DNA of 64,000 nucleotides from BOG-224 sp963783505 (GCA_963783505.1 CAWAOP010000051.1:12366-76365); one strand, 5' to 3'. Shown: positions 1 through 9,088, numbered from the stretch's first letter. Notes: a model not told the origin generated them from the letters alone. Program-made: numbers and translations.

Positions 1-16
1 TACGGGCGGTTTTTCC

Positions 17-1504
17 TTGCGGCGTTTTGCCTTCCCAGTTGCGCTTGCGATCATCTTTCCGGCCTTAATCGGGGCACAGGACCAGCAGGGGTTGGATGCG
101 AGCCCCACCATGTTCGCCGTGCTGGCGGCGATCAATGCAGCCGGTTATACCGCGGACATCAATTCTCCGAACAGCCATCCCCTCCGCCAGCAAGTACGCG
201 ACGAGATCCTGCGGAAGAACCCTCCAACGCTCGCGCCGATCAAGGAGTTTTTCGAGCAGCACCGCAAGGCGACCAATACCGAGGAACTCGGCCAGTATGT
301 TTCATTTGCGCTGAGCGTGAAGGGCCCGCCCACTTTCGCGTGGAACACGCGCGATGTGGACGTCCCTCCGGACGCCATGGCTCTGCACGATTTCGCCCCG
401 TTGCTGGCGAAGTTTTACAAGGAAGCGGATATTCCCTCGCTGTGGAAGGGCGCTCAGCCGTCCGTTGACGATTATCTCGCGCGGTACCACGATCCCGTGG
501 CCAATGCGCTCCTGCTGGTGAACGCTTACCTGCGCCAGAGACCGTCCGGAATCCGCGGGCGGAATTTCCAGATTTACCTCGAGCTGCTGGCCGCGCCGGG
601 GCAGGTTCAGACGCGGAGCTATGGAGACGATTACACCATCGTGGTGGCGCCTTCGGCCGAGCCGCGCGTGTTCGAAATTCGCCACGCCTACTTGCACTAC
701 CTGCTGGACCCGCTGACCACGGTGGCAAAGGCGACATTGGCCCAAAAGCAGGGGATTGCGGACCATGCACAGCGGGCCGTGACGCTCGACAAGTCGTTCA
801 AGAACGACTTTCTTCTGCTCACCACCGAATCCCTGATCAAAGCCATGGAAGCGCGGCTGGACAAGAAGCTGAACGGGGCCGGCCAAGCCCTGAAGCAAGG
901 TTACATTCTGGCGCCATTCTTCGCCGAGCAATTACGGAAATACGAGGCGCAGGAAGCGTCGATGGAAATCTACTTTCCGGACATGATCGAGGCTATCGAT
1001 GTCCGCAAGGAAGAGGCCAGATTGGGGAAGGTGGAGTTCGAAAAGGTAGCCTCCGAGCCGCCGAGGGCCGAGAGCCGTCCGGCTCCTCTCCCGCCTCCTC
1101 CACGGACGGGCCTCGCAGCGACTTTGGCGGAGGCGGATCGCCTATACTTGGCGCGCGCGGCGGACCCGGCGAACTTGGAGAAGGCCAGGAAGTTGTATCA
1201 AGAGGTCGTCCAGAAAGGGTCCGAGCCCTCCATGCAGGCGGCTGCGAACTATGGATTGGCCCGTATCGCAGTGCTCCAAAACGACCCTGAAACGGGGGAA
1301 GGGCTGTTCCAGAAGACATTGGAGTTACAGCCGGAGCCCCAGATCAAAGCTTGGGCGCTGGTATACTTAGGCAAGCTTTCCCTGGCTGCGGACGACCGCG
1401 CCGAGGCGGCCAAATACTTCGAAGAGGCTCTGAAGGTGAATGGCGCGTCCGACGCGGCGCGTCAACAGGCCACGGAAGGTCTCCAGAATAATCCGAAGAA
1501 ATAG
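17..1504 (+). CDS. Exported TPR-containing protein (start may lie upstream)
   Basis: This is a 495-residue reading from a TTG at 17. The frame stays open to the window edge, so the true start may be upstream. The N-terminus is a plausible signal peptide (basic RR, a hydrophobic stretch rich in A, I, V and L, then ALIGAQ), which suggests export. Residues about 30-330 match nothing I recognise. Residues about 340-360 are proline-rich. Residues about 365-490 are alanine-rich helical pairs with the TPR-like pattern AAANYGLARIA and AWALVYLGKLSLA. It lies directly upstream of a second exported TPR protein, separated by 23 bases, so the two are probably co-transcribed. Exact function is unknown; a scaffold or secretion-associated role is only inferred. 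Confidence 0.7.
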   Translation: MRRFAFPVALAIIFPALIGAQDQQGLDASPTMFAVLAAINAAGYTADINSPNSHPLRQQVRDEILRKNPPTLAPIKEFFEQHRKATNTEELGQYVSFALSVKGPPTFAWNTRDVDVPPDAMALHDFAPLLAKFYKEADIPSLWKGAQPSVDDYLARYHDPVANALLLVNAYLRQRPSGIRGRNFQIYLELLAAPGQVQTRSYGDDYTIVVAPSAEPRVFEIRHAYLHYLLDPLTTVAKATLAQKQGIADHAQRAVTLDKSFKNDFLLLTTESLIKAMEARLDKKLNGAGQALKQGYILAPFFAEQLRKYEAQEASMEIYFPDMIEAIDVRKEEARLGKVEFEKVASEPPRAESRPAPLPPPPRTGLAATLAEADRLYLARAADPANLEKARKLYQEVVQKGSEPSMQAAANYGLARIAVLQNDPETGEGLFQKTLELQPEPQIKAWALVYLGKLSLAADDRAEAAKYFEEALKVNGASDAARQQATEGLQNNPKK

Positions 1505-1527
1505 TGGTACGTGAAGGAGTTTATACA

Positions 1528-2352
1528 ATGAAACAGCGCATTCTAACCGGCGTCCTGGCAGTCATATGCTGCGTCTTCTGTCTGGCCGCCCAACAGCAGG
1601 GCCAGGCGGGACGCGGCGGGCAAACGGGCGGCCAAACCGCCGCTCCAGCGGCGCCGGCGCCCACGCCCGAGCAGCAAGCCGTGAACGCTCTGGTCGCGGC
1701 TAAGAACGCCAACGATGCGGACGGCCTCATCAAGGCCGCCGAAGCTCTGGCGGCGGGTTTCCCGTCTTCGCCATACGTCGAGTTGGCCCTCACGATGGAG
1801 GCCGACGTCTATCAGCAAGTGAAAAAAGATCCGATCAAGGCTCAACTCACGTTTGAACGCGTGCTGACGGCCAATCCACGGAGCGTCGCTGCCAATCTGG
1901 CAATCGGCGAGCTGATCACCCAGCAGACGAACGAAAAGGCCTTCGACTTCAACGATAAGATGGCCAGCGCGGAGAAGAATCTGAAGGCGGCGCTGGATGT
2001 CCTGAACGGACCGAAGATCAATCCGCAGATGACCGATCAGCAGTGGGACAGCACCAAACAGTCCTATTTGGCCGAGGGGCATAACGACTTGGGGATGATA
2101 GCGCTATTGCGCAAGAATTTCGACGCCGCCGTCGAGGAATTCACGCAGGCGACCACGCTCTCTCCCGCCGAGCCGGCCTTTTTCGCGCGGCTGGCGCACG
2201 CGCAGCAACAGGCGGGAAAGAACGACGCCGCCATCGCCACCTGTGACAAGCTGTTGGCCGATCCGAACCTGAATCCGGCTATCAAGAATCTGGTTACGCA
2301 GGTAAAGGCCAACGCCGAAAAGGCCAAGGCCAACCCGCCTGCCGCCAAGTAG
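1528..2352 (+). CDS. Exported TPR protein
   Basis: This is a 274-residue protein. The ATG at 1528 is chosen over an upstream GTG (1504) because GGAG lies about 8 bases before it and the protein then begins with a clean signal peptide (MKQRILTGVLAVICCVFCLA). A Gln/Gly/Ala/Pro-rich linker follows (residues about 25-50). The rest is helical repeats with TPR-like spacing, for example LAEGHNDLGMIALLRKNFDAAV and PAFFARLAHAQQQAGK in the C-terminal half. It follows another TPR protein and is followed 10 bases later by rnc, suggesting one transcript. No enzymatic motif is visible. Confidence 0.8.
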   Translation: MKQRILTGVLAVICCVFCLAAQQQGQAGRGGQTGGQTAAPAAPAPTPEQQAVNALVAAKNANDADGLIKAAEALAAGFPSSPYVELALTMEADVYQQVKKDPIKAQLTFERVLTANPRSVAANLAIGELITQQTNEKAFDFNDKMASAEKNLKAALDVLNGPKINPQMTDQQWDSTKQSYLAEGHNDLGMIALLRKNFDAAVEEFTQATTLSPAEPAFFARLAHAQQQAGKNDAAIATCDKLLADPNLNPAIKNLVTQVKANAEKAKANPPAAK

Positions 2353-2362
2353 TTAGCCGCTC

Positions 2363-3139
2363 ATGCCCGCGGAGCCGGCTGCGCTGGAGTCGAGGATCGG
2401 ACATCGCTTCTCCGATGCGGAGTTGCTGCGGCGTGCTTTGACGCATAGTTCGGCGGCCCACGAGGCGCAAGCCGGTCCGACTTCGCCCCAGGCGGACAAC
2501 CAGCAACTGGAGTTTCTTGGAGACGCAGTCCTCGGATTTCTGGCGTCGGAGGCTCTGACGCGCAGGAACCCCTCGTATCGCGAAGGCGACCTGTCGCGTT
2601 TAAAAGCCCATCTGGTAAGCGCCGCGCACCTCTACGGGGTGGCGCGGCGCTTGGATTTAGGGGCCTACCTCTCCCTGGGGCGCAGCGAAGAAATGAGCGG
2701 CGGCCGTTCCAAGAAGACGCTGCTGGTGGATGCGTTGGAAGCGCTGATCGCCGCGATTTACCTGGATGCCGGCCTCGAAGTAACGCGAACCTTCATCGAC
2801 GAGAATATCCTGGATGCCGTCCCGGCCGTGGACGAGGAAGCCGGGACGGACGTTCAGCCCGCCATCGCCAATTACAAGAGCGCCCTTCAGGAGATCGCCC
2901 ACGCCCGCAAGCTGGCTCAGCCGCGATATGCCGTCGTTCGCGAGCAGGGTCCCGAGCATTCGAAGATGTTCACCGTGGAGGTTCGCGTCGGAAAAGATTG
3001 GAGCGGCCAGGCGGAAGGCCGCACCAAGAAAATCGCCGCTCAACGCGCCGCGCGCGGCGTATACGACAGAATGCGGAATGCGGACGCAGCGCAAGAGCGT
3101 CCCGGCGTTGACGATCGGCCCGAAGCCGCGGACGTCTAG
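2363..3139 (+). CDS. rnc: Ribonuclease III
   Basis: Ribonuclease III cuts double-stranded RNA in rRNA processing and mRNA turnover. The 258-residue protein has the family order. An endonuclease domain comes first (about residues 5-155), with the signature QQLEFLGDAVLGF carrying the first Glu and Asp of the active site and the second acidic pair in DALEALIAAIYLD. A C-terminal double-stranded RNA-binding domain follows (about 165-240), ending in the expected KKIAAQRAA helix. It starts 10 bases after the upstream TPR gene. The downstream gene is convergent and ends one base past the rnc stop, so no terminator fits between them. The last 20 residues are an acidic/Asp-rich tail of no known role. 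Confidence 0.97.
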   Translation: MPAEPAALESRIGHRFSDAELLRRALTHSSAAHEAQAGPTSPQADNQQLEFLGDAVLGFLASEALTRRNPSYREGDLSRLKAHLVSAAHLYGVARRLDLGAYLSLGRSEEMSGGRSKKTLLVDALEALIAAIYLDAGLEVTRTFIDENILDAVPAVDEEAGTDVQPAIANYKSALQEIAHARKLAQPRYAVVREQGPEHSKMFTVEVRVGKDWSGQAEGRTKKIAAQRAARGVYDRMRNADAAQERPGVDDRPEAADV

Positions 3140-3140
3140 G

Positions 3141-3581
3141 TCAGCCCTTCAGCAGAGGCGTTCCTTGCGGGTGGGCCTGCGCGCGGAGAAAGCCTCCTCG
3201 CGGAGATGGGACCGGTTCGACGGGCAACGTCAGGGAGCGGAAGGCGATAGCGCCATCGTAGCCCTCGGCGACGATGGTGTAGTGGGTGGTGCGCACGGGG
3301 CCGATCTCCAGACAGCGCGAAACGGACGGGTCAACGCCCCTCATCCAGGGCGAAATGCGGACGGACCTGGCGTTCTCGACTCCATAACAGAGCTGGGCCT
3401 TCTGGCCCGGCGCGAGCGTTCCCACGCTGGCATCGAATCGAAGGATGCGCACCGTTCCCGAACTGCCCAGAGGGCGAAGCCAGGAGCGTGGACCGCGGGC
3501 CGGCGCAATACTCAGCGCCCACAATGCCAGTAACAGGCACACCGCCGCGGCCGGTCTCAGGTAGCGCATACCACCAGTCAT
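3141..3581 (-). CDS. Small exported protein with Ig-like fold (hypothetical)
   Basis: This is a 146-residue protein with an N-terminal hydrophobic segment (residues about 8-28, rich in A, L and V) that is a signal peptide or membrane anchor. The rest reads as a single beta-sandwich of the Ig-like type often seen in Acidobacteria: a strand ending FDASVGTLAPGQKAQLCYGV, then a TTHYTIVAEG strand near the end. The ATG at 3581 has GGAG 8 bases upstream; an internal ATG at 3569 is the alternative. Two cysteines (in LCYG and SRCLE) could form a disulfide. The gene is convergent with rnc. Function is not known. Confidence 0.6.
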   Translation of the reverse strand: MTGGMRYLRPAAAVCLLLALWALSIAPARGPRSWLRPLGSSGTVRILRFDASVGTLAPGQKAQLCYGVENARSVRISPWMRGVDPSVSRCLEIGPVRTTHYTIVAEGYDGAIAFRSLTLPVEPVPSPRGGFLRAQAHPQGTPLLKG

Positions 3582-3636
3582 TAAGTAGACTCCGCGGAGG
3601 CCCCTGGAGTTTCATCCGCGGTAAGCTGACTTTAGC

Positions 3637-4440
3637 ATGAGCGTACGAATCCTCCAGATTGACGCATTTTCCAACACGCCCTTCGCGGGTAACCCGGCCG
3701 CCGTCTGCGTGCTCCCGGTTGCGCCGCCGGAAGATTGGATGCGCAAGGTGGCCCGCGAGATGAATCTATCGGAGACCGCGTTCCTGGTCCGCGAGGAGGA
3801 CGGATTCCGGCTGCGCTGGTTTACGCCGGCGGCCGAAGTGGATCTATGCGGCCACGCCACGCTGGCATCCGCTCATGCCCTTTGGGAAGAGGGCCACCTG
3901 AATCCCGGAGCCGAAGCGCGTTTCTTTACCCGGAGCGGGCTGCTCACTGCCCGGCGAATGTCCTCGGAGCCGGGCGCGTGGATCGAAATGGACTTTCCCG
4001 CCACGCCGCCGGTCCCGGCCGAGCCGCCGGCGGGCTTGCTGGAGGCGCTCGGCCTCCGCGCCGCGAACGTCGCGTCGAGCCGGTTCGACTATCTGATCGA
4101 GGCGGAATCCGAAGACGCCGTGCGCACCGCGGCTCCGGACTTCTCCGCGCTCAAGAAACTGCCGGCGCGCGGAATCATCGTCACGGCGCGCGCATGGACG
4201 GAAGGATTCGACTTTGTCTCCCGTTTTTTCGGTCCGGCCGTAGGCGTGGACGAAGATCCGGTGACCGGCTCGGCTCATTGCGCGCTCACCCCTTATTGGG
4301 CGGAGCGTCTGAAGAAACTTGAAATGACGGCGTACCAGGCTTCGGCGCGGGGCGGCGTGGTGCGCGTGCGCCTGCAGGGAGACCGCGTGATTCTGGCCGG
4401 CCAGGCGGTGACAGTAATGACGGGAGAGTTGTTGGCTTAG
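3637..4440 (+). CDS. PhzF family isomerase/epimerase-like protein
   Basis: This 267-residue protein of the PhzF/DAP-epimerase fold shows the family hallmarks. It has an N-terminal QIDAFSNTPFAGNPAAV. The general acid/base glutamate sits in NLSETAFL (Glu about 46). It has the first-lobe DLCGHATLASAHAL motif, and DEDPVTGSAHCAL near the C-terminus. The family includes phenazine-pathway isomerases, but most members have unknown substrates, so no pathway is assigned. No phenazine genes are nearby. The gene stands alone between a convergent hypothetical gene and a downstream reductase. It is full length for the family. Confidence 0.93.
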   Translation: MSVRILQIDAFSNTPFAGNPAAVCVLPVAPPEDWMRKVAREMNLSETAFLVREEDGFRLRWFTPAAEVDLCGHATLASAHALWEEGHLNPGAEARFFTRSGLLTARRMSSEPGAWIEMDFPATPPVPAEPPAGLLEALGLRAANVASSRFDYLIEAESEDAVRTAAPDFSALKKLPARGIIVTARAWTEGFDFVSRFFGPAVGVDEDPVTGSAHCALTPYWAERLKKLEMTAYQASARGGVVRVRLQGDRVILAGQAVTVMTGELLA

Positions 4441-4513
4441 GTTCGGTCAACCTCGCTAATCCGCTGCTTTCATGCGCCGTTTATGATATGTTGAACTCAT
4501 CGGAGGGGTTCAG

Positions 4514-5404
4514 ATGGCTCACGTGACGCGACGTGGCTTCTTTAGGTCCAGCCTGGCGGCGGCGACGCTGGCCCGGACGGGCTTCGGACAAACAACAATC
4601 ACCGCAACCAAACGGTCGGCGACCGATTGGGTGACCTTGGGCAATTCGGGCGTGAAGGTAACGCGCCTGGCATTCGGGACCGGCACGAACAACGGCCATG
4701 TGCAGGCCAATCTCGGCCAGGCCGAGTTCACGCGCATGGTCCGGCACGCTTACGACAGCGGCATCCGCTTTTTCGAGACGGCGGAATCGTACGCCACGCC
4801 GGCCATGCTCGGCGAAGCGCTGAAGGGGCTGCCGCGCGATTCCTACCGTCTGATGACGAAATACACCACGAACGGCGATGACAACCCGCTCGATCGAATC
4901 GATCAGTTTCGTAAGACGATGCAAACGGACTACTTCGATATCCTGCTCCTGCACTGGCAGCGAAGCGCGCGGTGGACGGATGAAACCAAGCGCTACCAGG
5001 ACGGGTTCTCCGAAGCCCGGGAGAAGAAGATCATCCTTGCCAAGGGCGCGTCGGTCCACGGCCTGCCGGCGCTCTCGGCGTTCAAGGACAGTAAGTGGGT
5101 GGATGTCGCCATGATCCGCATGAACCACAAGGGAGTGCGGATGGACACCCCGATTCCGGACGCGAACGAGCTCGGGGACGTGAAGCAGGTGGTTGGACAC
5201 ATGACGGACATCAAAGGGAGCGGCAAAGGCATCATCAGCATGAAGCTGGTGGGAGAAGGCCGCTTTACGAACCCCGACGATCGCGAGGCTTCGCTGAAGT
5301 TCGCCATGGGGCTCGGGCTAATCGACGCGGTCACGATCGGCTACAAGAGCGTCGCCGAAATCGACGAGGCAATAGAGCGCACGAACCGCGTCCTGAACGC
5401 GTAA
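4514..5404 (+). CDS. Tat-exported aldo/keto reductase family protein
   Basis: This is a 296-residue protein beginning with a twin-arginine signal (TRRGFFRSSLAAATLA), so export in folded form with bound cofactor is likely. The mature part is an aldo/keto reductase TIM barrel: WVTLGNSGVKVTRLAFGTG at the barrel start, FFETAESYATPAMLGEAL with the conserved Tyr, KYTTNG with the conserved Lys, and LLLHWQ with the conserved His. The usual Asp of the catalytic tetrad (D-T-A) is replaced by Glu in FETAESY, which is unusual. The C-terminal part is short for the family. GGAGG lies about 8 bases upstream of the ATG. A strong hairpin follows the gene. Confidence 0.88.
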   Translation: MAHVTRRGFFRSSLAAATLARTGFGQTTITATKRSATDWVTLGNSGVKVTRLAFGTGTNNGHVQANLGQAEFTRMVRHAYDSGIRFFETAESYATPAMLGEALKGLPRDSYRLMTKYTTNGDDNPLDRIDQFRKTMQTDYFDILLLHWQRSARWTDETKRYQDGFSEAREKKIILAKGASVHGLPALSAFKDSKWVDVAMIRMNHKGVRMDTPIPDANELGDVKQVVGHMTDIKGSGKGIISMKLVGEGRFTNPDDREASLKFAMGLGLIDAVTIGYKSVAEIDEAIERTNRVLNA

Positions 5405-5424
5405 GCGCCGGCTGAAGGAATTCC

Positions 5425-5451
5425 GGCGGGCGGACCCATCGTCCGCCCGCC
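5425..5451. terminator. Bidirectional terminator-like hairpin
   Basis: A perfect 11-bp stem (GGCGGGCGGAC / GTCCGCCCGCC) with a 5-base loop lies between two convergent genes, the aldo/keto reductase ending at 5404 and the YCF48-like gene ending at 5459. There is no T-run, so it could act as a barrier to both transcripts rather than as a classic intrinsic terminator. Confidence 0.6.
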
Positions 5452-5458
5452 AGGTCAA

Positions 5459-6457
5459 TTACTTGGCGACGGGCGCGTCCGCCGCTTTGAAGGTGTCCGC
5501 GTCGAGCGAATCGGCGATGTGCGCGCTGGCGGTGACGAGTGAGTCCATGTGCTTCCACTCGAGTCCGCTCCCCGCCTGCGTCATCACGCCCAGTTCGCCC
5601 ACGGCCCACAGAGTGTTGCCGATGGGGAGCATCTTGTTGAGGAACAGGTTGTACTGGATGGGGACCGCCCGCCAGGTATTGCCGCTATCTTCGCTGACAA
5701 TCAGTTGCTCGTCGGCGGCGATCCAGATCCGGTTCGAGTGATCGAACGCAACGGACGAAAGAACCGAGTGGACCGGACTTTCCTTGACGCTCCATGTCAG
5801 CCCGCCGTCACCGCTGAGAAGCAGCTCGCCATCGAAGCCTACGGCCCAGCCGTGCCGATCGTCGTGGAAATATACCGTGCTGAGCGCCCAACTCGCCTTC
5901 GCGGAGATCGGCTGCCACTTCTTGCCTCCATCCACGGTCTTAAGGATCGTGCCCGACCAGCCTACGGCCCAGCCGAGCTTCGGGTCCAGGAAGTAGATGT
6001 CTTCAAGGCCCAGGGACGTACCGCTGTCCTGCGGACGCCAGGTGCGGCCGGCGTCCGCGGAATAGAGGATTACGCCGTCGAAGCCCGCGGCCCATACCTC
6101 ATAGCCGATAGCGTAGACCGTCAGCAGGTTTTCCCTGGTTCCCGAAGCGCGTTCCTGCCATGTCTTGGCGCCGTCATCCGTCACCAGGATCGCGCCGGCG
6201 TCCCCAACCACATAGCCGTGGTTGGCGTCCGTGAAGGCGATCGAACGAAGCATCTCCTTCGCGCCGGTTTTGAATGTTGCCCAGTGTGCTCCGCCATCGA
6301 TGGTGCCGTAGAGTTGGCCCTGCTCGCACATGACGAAGGCCGTAGTAGCCGTCGGCGCGGAAGCGTCACGCAGGTAGCACATATCCTTCGCGGCTCCGAA
6401 GCCAAGGAGCGGAAGCGCCAAAACGCCCGCCAAACCAAGAGTTGTCGATCTCAGCAT
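5459..6457 (-). CDS. Exported YCF48/BNR-repeat beta-propeller protein
   Basis: This is a 332-residue protein with a signal peptide (MLRSTTLGLAGVLALPLLGFG). Recurrent blades follow, with the motifs DGGAHW, DDGAKTW, DAGRTW, DGGKKW, GDGGLTW and DSGNTW, each followed by about 35-45 residues. This is the Asp-box/BNR pattern of YCF48-like (photosystem II stability factor-like) propellers. In non-photosynthetic bacteria their role is undefined; extracytoplasmic scaffolding is plausible. The start is placed at the ATG at 6457 because GAGGA sits 5 bases before it. The upstream ATG at 6469 overlaps that ribosome site. It is convergent with the aldo/keto reductase. Confidence 0.82.
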   Translation of the reverse strand: MLRSTTLGLAGVLALPLLGFGAAKDMCYLRDASAPTATTAFVMCEQGQLYGTIDGGAHWATFKTGAKEMLRSIAFTDANHGYVVGDAGAILVTDDGAKTWQERASGTRENLLTVYAIGYEVWAAGFDGVILYSADAGRTWRPQDSGTSLGLEDIYFLDPKLGWAVGWSGTILKTVDGGKKWQPISAKASWALSTVYFHDDRHGWAVGFDGELLLSGDGGLTWSVKESPVHSVLSSVAFDHSNRIWIAADEQLIVSEDSGNTWRAVPIQYNLFLNKMLPIGNTLWAVGELGVMTQAGSGLEWKHMDSLVTASAHIADSLDADTFKAADAPVAK

Positions 6458-6886
6458 TGGTATCCTCATCTTTTATTGATGGCTCTCCCGGCCGGAAGGC
6501 AACTACTGTCCAGACGGTATTAAGGGCCACGCGGAGACAGTATGCGCTGAGACGGCAGAGGGCATCCCAGGAGCCAGACTGTGGCGGACTCGATCGGCTT
6601 GAAACCAAGAGATGGAAGGAGGTCTCGAGCCGTTCGACCCGATCGGACAGGTTAAGCCTGAATTCCGAAGTTCGGATGCTTCGTAACAGGGCTCGCCTTG
6701 AGGCGAGCCGATAGGGCCACCCCATCGAACGGCTTTAGCCGCTGCCGGCCTCTCCAGGGGCTAAAGCCCAGAGCTCTCATTCAATCGTACGGCACGCCTC
6801 AAGGCGTGCCCTGTTACAAATCCTTCCGATGCTCCGAGTTCACTTTGGCGATCAAGCTCAGCCGATCCCAACTTCGGTTTTTCGGC
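6458..6886. other. Intergenic region holding a 220-bp repeat
   Basis: This 429-bp noncoding stretch lies between the YCF48-like gene (start 6457) and the response regulator (ends 6887). The left 200 bases show nothing recognisable apart from a likely promoter region for the YCF48-like gene. Positions 6657-6876 are a copy of a dispersed 220-bp repeat described separately. Confidence 0.7.
6657..6876 (+). repeat. 220-bp dispersed inverted-repeat element, copy A
   Basis: It aligns without gaps to 33216-33435, with about 11 mismatches by eye (about 95% identity). It contains three hairpins: GGCTCGCC...GGCGAGCC, a GGCTTTAGCC...GGGGCTAAAGCC stem, and the palindrome GGCACGCCTCAAGGCGTGCC. The two ends are imperfect inverted copies of each other over about 50 bp (both contain GTAACAGGGC in opposite orientation). 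No coding potential is seen. Confidence 0.9.
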
Positions 6887-7531
6887 TTAAGAAATTATGC
6901 CTTTCCGGACTGCATACAGGATCAGTTCGGGGACGGTGTGAAGATTGAGTTTTTGAAGGATGTTGCTGCGATGGGTTTCTATGGTATATGGGCTGAGATT
7001 CAGCATGTTGGCGACGTCTTTGTTGCTTTTGCCCTCGGCGATCAACTGGAGAATCTCCCGTTCGCGAGTGGACAACAGTTCATAACTGTCTTCAACGCCT
7101 TTAGCCCGCAATTGCCGGACATAGTCTTCCACGAGCAAGGCGCTGACCGCCGGGCTGAAGAACGCTTTCCCTTGCTGAACCAACCGGATGGCCGCAATCA
7201 GCTCCGCTTCGGCGGATTCTTTCAGCACGTATCCGCGGGCGCCGGCCTTCAGCGCGCGCAGCACGTAGGCTTCGTCGGAGTGCATGCTCAGCATGATGAC
7301 GCGAACGGATGGATGCGCGGATGCGATCTGTTGCGTCGCTTCCGTGCCGTTCAGGTTGGGCATGCCGACGTCGACCACGGCGATATCGGGCAGCAACTCG
7401 GCCACCAGCCGGATGAGCTCGCGGCCGTCGCTCGCTTCTCCCACTACTTGAAAATCGGGATGGCGCTCCAAAAGCGCGCGCAAGCCGCTTCGCAGCACGA
7501 CATGGTCGTCCGCAAGCACCATGCGAATCAT
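6887..7531 (-). CDS. NarL/FixJ-family response regulator
   Basis: This is a 214-residue response regulator. The receiver domain (residues 1-120) has the acidic pair in ADDH, the phospho-acceptor Asp in IAVVDVGMPNLNG and the conserved Lys in YVLKES. The LuxR-type HTH (about 145-210) reads LSTREREILQLIAEGKSNKDVA with the recognition helix SPYTIETHRSNILQKL. The ATG at 7531 overlaps the stop of the kinase gene in an ATGA, so the two are translationally coupled and form a cognate pair. The longer open frame upstream of 7531 lies inside the kinase gene in another frame and is not real. Targets are unknown. Confidence 0.95.
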   Translation of the reverse strand: MIRMVLADDHVVLRSGLRALLERHPDFQVVGEASDGRELIRLVAELLPDIAVVDVGMPNLNGTEATQQIASAHPSVRVIMLSMHSDEAYVLRALKAGARGYVLKESAEAELIAAIRLVQQGKAFFSPAVSALLVEDYVRQLRAKGVEDSYELLSTREREILQLIAEGKSNKDVANMLNLSPYTIETHRSNILQKLNLHTVPELILYAVRKGIIS

Positions 7532-8913
7532 GACGTCGACTCCGGGACAGGGATGGGCAGACGGACCGAGAGGACCGTGCCATGCCCTACGCTGGAGTCC
7601 ACCCGAAGAGAGCCGCCGAGGCGAGTCACGCGCTCCTCCATGCCCAGAAGGCCGAGGCCCTTTTCGACGGAAGGGTCGAAGCCGGCCCCATCGTCCTGGA
7701 CTGCCACCTCCAGCGCGCCGGGCGATTGCCTGAGAACGACGCGCGCCGAACTGGCTTTCGCGTGTTTGGCGCAGTTGTTCAGGGCCTCCTGGACAACGCG
7801 GTAAACGCACGTCCTGTGCGACTCGGGAAGGCCGTCACCGGCTTCCTCCGCGTCCACGTGCACATTCATGCCAGTCCTTCGCGACATTTCCCGGCCCTGC
7901 CAATTGAGCGCAGCCACCAAACCAAGGTCATCGAGCATCGAGGGCCGCAGCAAGAGCGCCATGTCCCGGACCGACCGAACGCTGGACTCCGCCTGCTTCC
8001 TGAAAGACGTTAACCGGGCGCGCAGGGTTTCGTCGCGGGGCAGTTCAGCCTCCAACCTGCCCAATTCAACCAGCATGGCCGACATGGATTGGCCCACTTC
8101 GTCGTGCAGTTCGCGCGACAACCTCTTTCGTTCCTCTTCCTGGGCGCTCTCCAAACGCGCGGCCAGCTCGCGCAGCTCACGGCGGGCTTGGGCAACGCCG
8201 CGATAATGCGTCTCGGCGGACTGCTCGAGGCTACGGATACGCATCGCCACCACAAGCGCCAGTACGCACGCGATGCCGACGCCCAGCGCGGACGCAAGGA
8301 TCAAGCGGTTCCGCAGCTTCGCTTGCTCCTCCTGGATCGATTGTTCGCCGGCGTCCAGTTGTCGATCGTTGAGGCTCGTGATCCCTAGCGACAGCCGAAG
8401 AATCTCGGTTCGCAAGGGGCCTATGTTGTTCTGCCTGTAACTCGCGCCCCTCGCTTGCCTTGTCGCGGCGTCCCACTGCATGACCGGAGAAAGAGACGCC
8501 CAATACGTCTCGAGACGGCCCTTTAAGTCCGCGAACGTCTCTCTCGCTTGAGGGTCCATCCGCTCTTGCGCGCCCGCGTAGGCCGCCAGCAGCCGCTCGG
8601 TTTGCCTCCGGGCAGTTTCGAGGTTGGCCCTATGGCTTTGCGCTTTGGTCTCGTCGGTTTCGGCGAGGTAGTCGCGAATCACCGAGCCCGAGCGAATCAG
8701 AATGTCGCGCAGTTGGTCGAGGATCTGGTCCCTTCCGCGGAACGATTTCATGAGAGCGGCGTTCCTGGTATTCGCCATCTGCGCCGAACGGGATACTTCG
8801 AACCCGATCAGGATCATCAGGAACAGAATGCTCCCAAAGCCGAGCCACAGGACGCGCCTGCCGGCGGCAAGGGGCCGCGCTACACCGGTATCGACGGCGC
8901 CAGCGACGGACAT
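7528..8913 (-). CDS. Membrane histidine kinase, NarX/DegS type (HisKA_3)
   Basis: This 461-residue kinase has a transmembrane segment at about residues 22-42, a helical extracytoplasmic region of about 150 residues (reminiscent of CHASE3), and a second transmembrane segment at about 205-225. The dimerisation and phosphotransfer helix is SRELHDEVGQSMSAML, with the phospho-accepting His of the HisKA_3 class. An ATPase domain follows, with N-box EALNNCAKHAKA and G-box DDGAGFDP and GLGLLGMEER. The start at 8913 has a strong GGAGGT 6 bases upstream; the ATG at 8949 has none. It is coupled to the response regulator by a 4-bp overlap. The sensed signal is unknown. Confidence 0.94.
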   Translation of the reverse strand: MSVAGAVDTGVARPLAAGRRVLWLGFGSILFLMILIGFEVSRSAQMANTRNAALMKSFRGRDQILDQLRDILIRSGSVIRDYLAETDETKAQSHRANLETARRQTERLLAAYAGAQERMDPQARETFADLKGRLETYWASLSPVMQWDAATRQARGASYRQNNIGPLRTEILRLSLGITSLNDRQLDAGEQSIQEEQAKLRNRLILASALGVGIACVLALVVAMRIRSLEQSAETHYRGVAQARRELRELAARLESAQEEERKRLSRELHDEVGQSMSAMLVELGRLEAELPRDETLRARLTSFRKQAESSVRSVRDMALLLRPSMLDDLGLVAALNWQGREMSRRTGMNVHVDAEEAGDGLPESHRTCVYRVVQEALNNCAKHAKASSARVVLRQSPGALEVAVQDDGAGFDPSVEKGLGLLGMEERVTRLGGSLRVDSSVGHGTVLSVRLPIPVPESTS

Positions 8914-9088
8914 ATGTCTACCTCCAGTGTAGAAGAGGGGACGGTTCAACAGCCGGCTGCGTCAGGCCAACCGGCGAAAGGTCAAAATCGTAGCCGATAG
9001 AATAGTAGGCAGCCATGTGCGAGCCGTCCCTAGCGTCTGTCTTCCCGCCGCCGCGCCGGCGATCGCGCGCCTCGCGGGAATAAGCGCC

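Noticed and set aside
240..931. Long open frames on the minus strand opposite the first TPR gene
   Set aside because: They are shadows of a GC-rich coding gene. They lack conserved motifs and ribosome sites, while the plus-strand reading has a signal peptide and TPR pattern.
6698..7804. A 368-codon plus-strand frame across the repeat and the response regulator
   Set aside because: It runs antisense to a clear response regulator and through a noncoding repeat, and its translation matches nothing.
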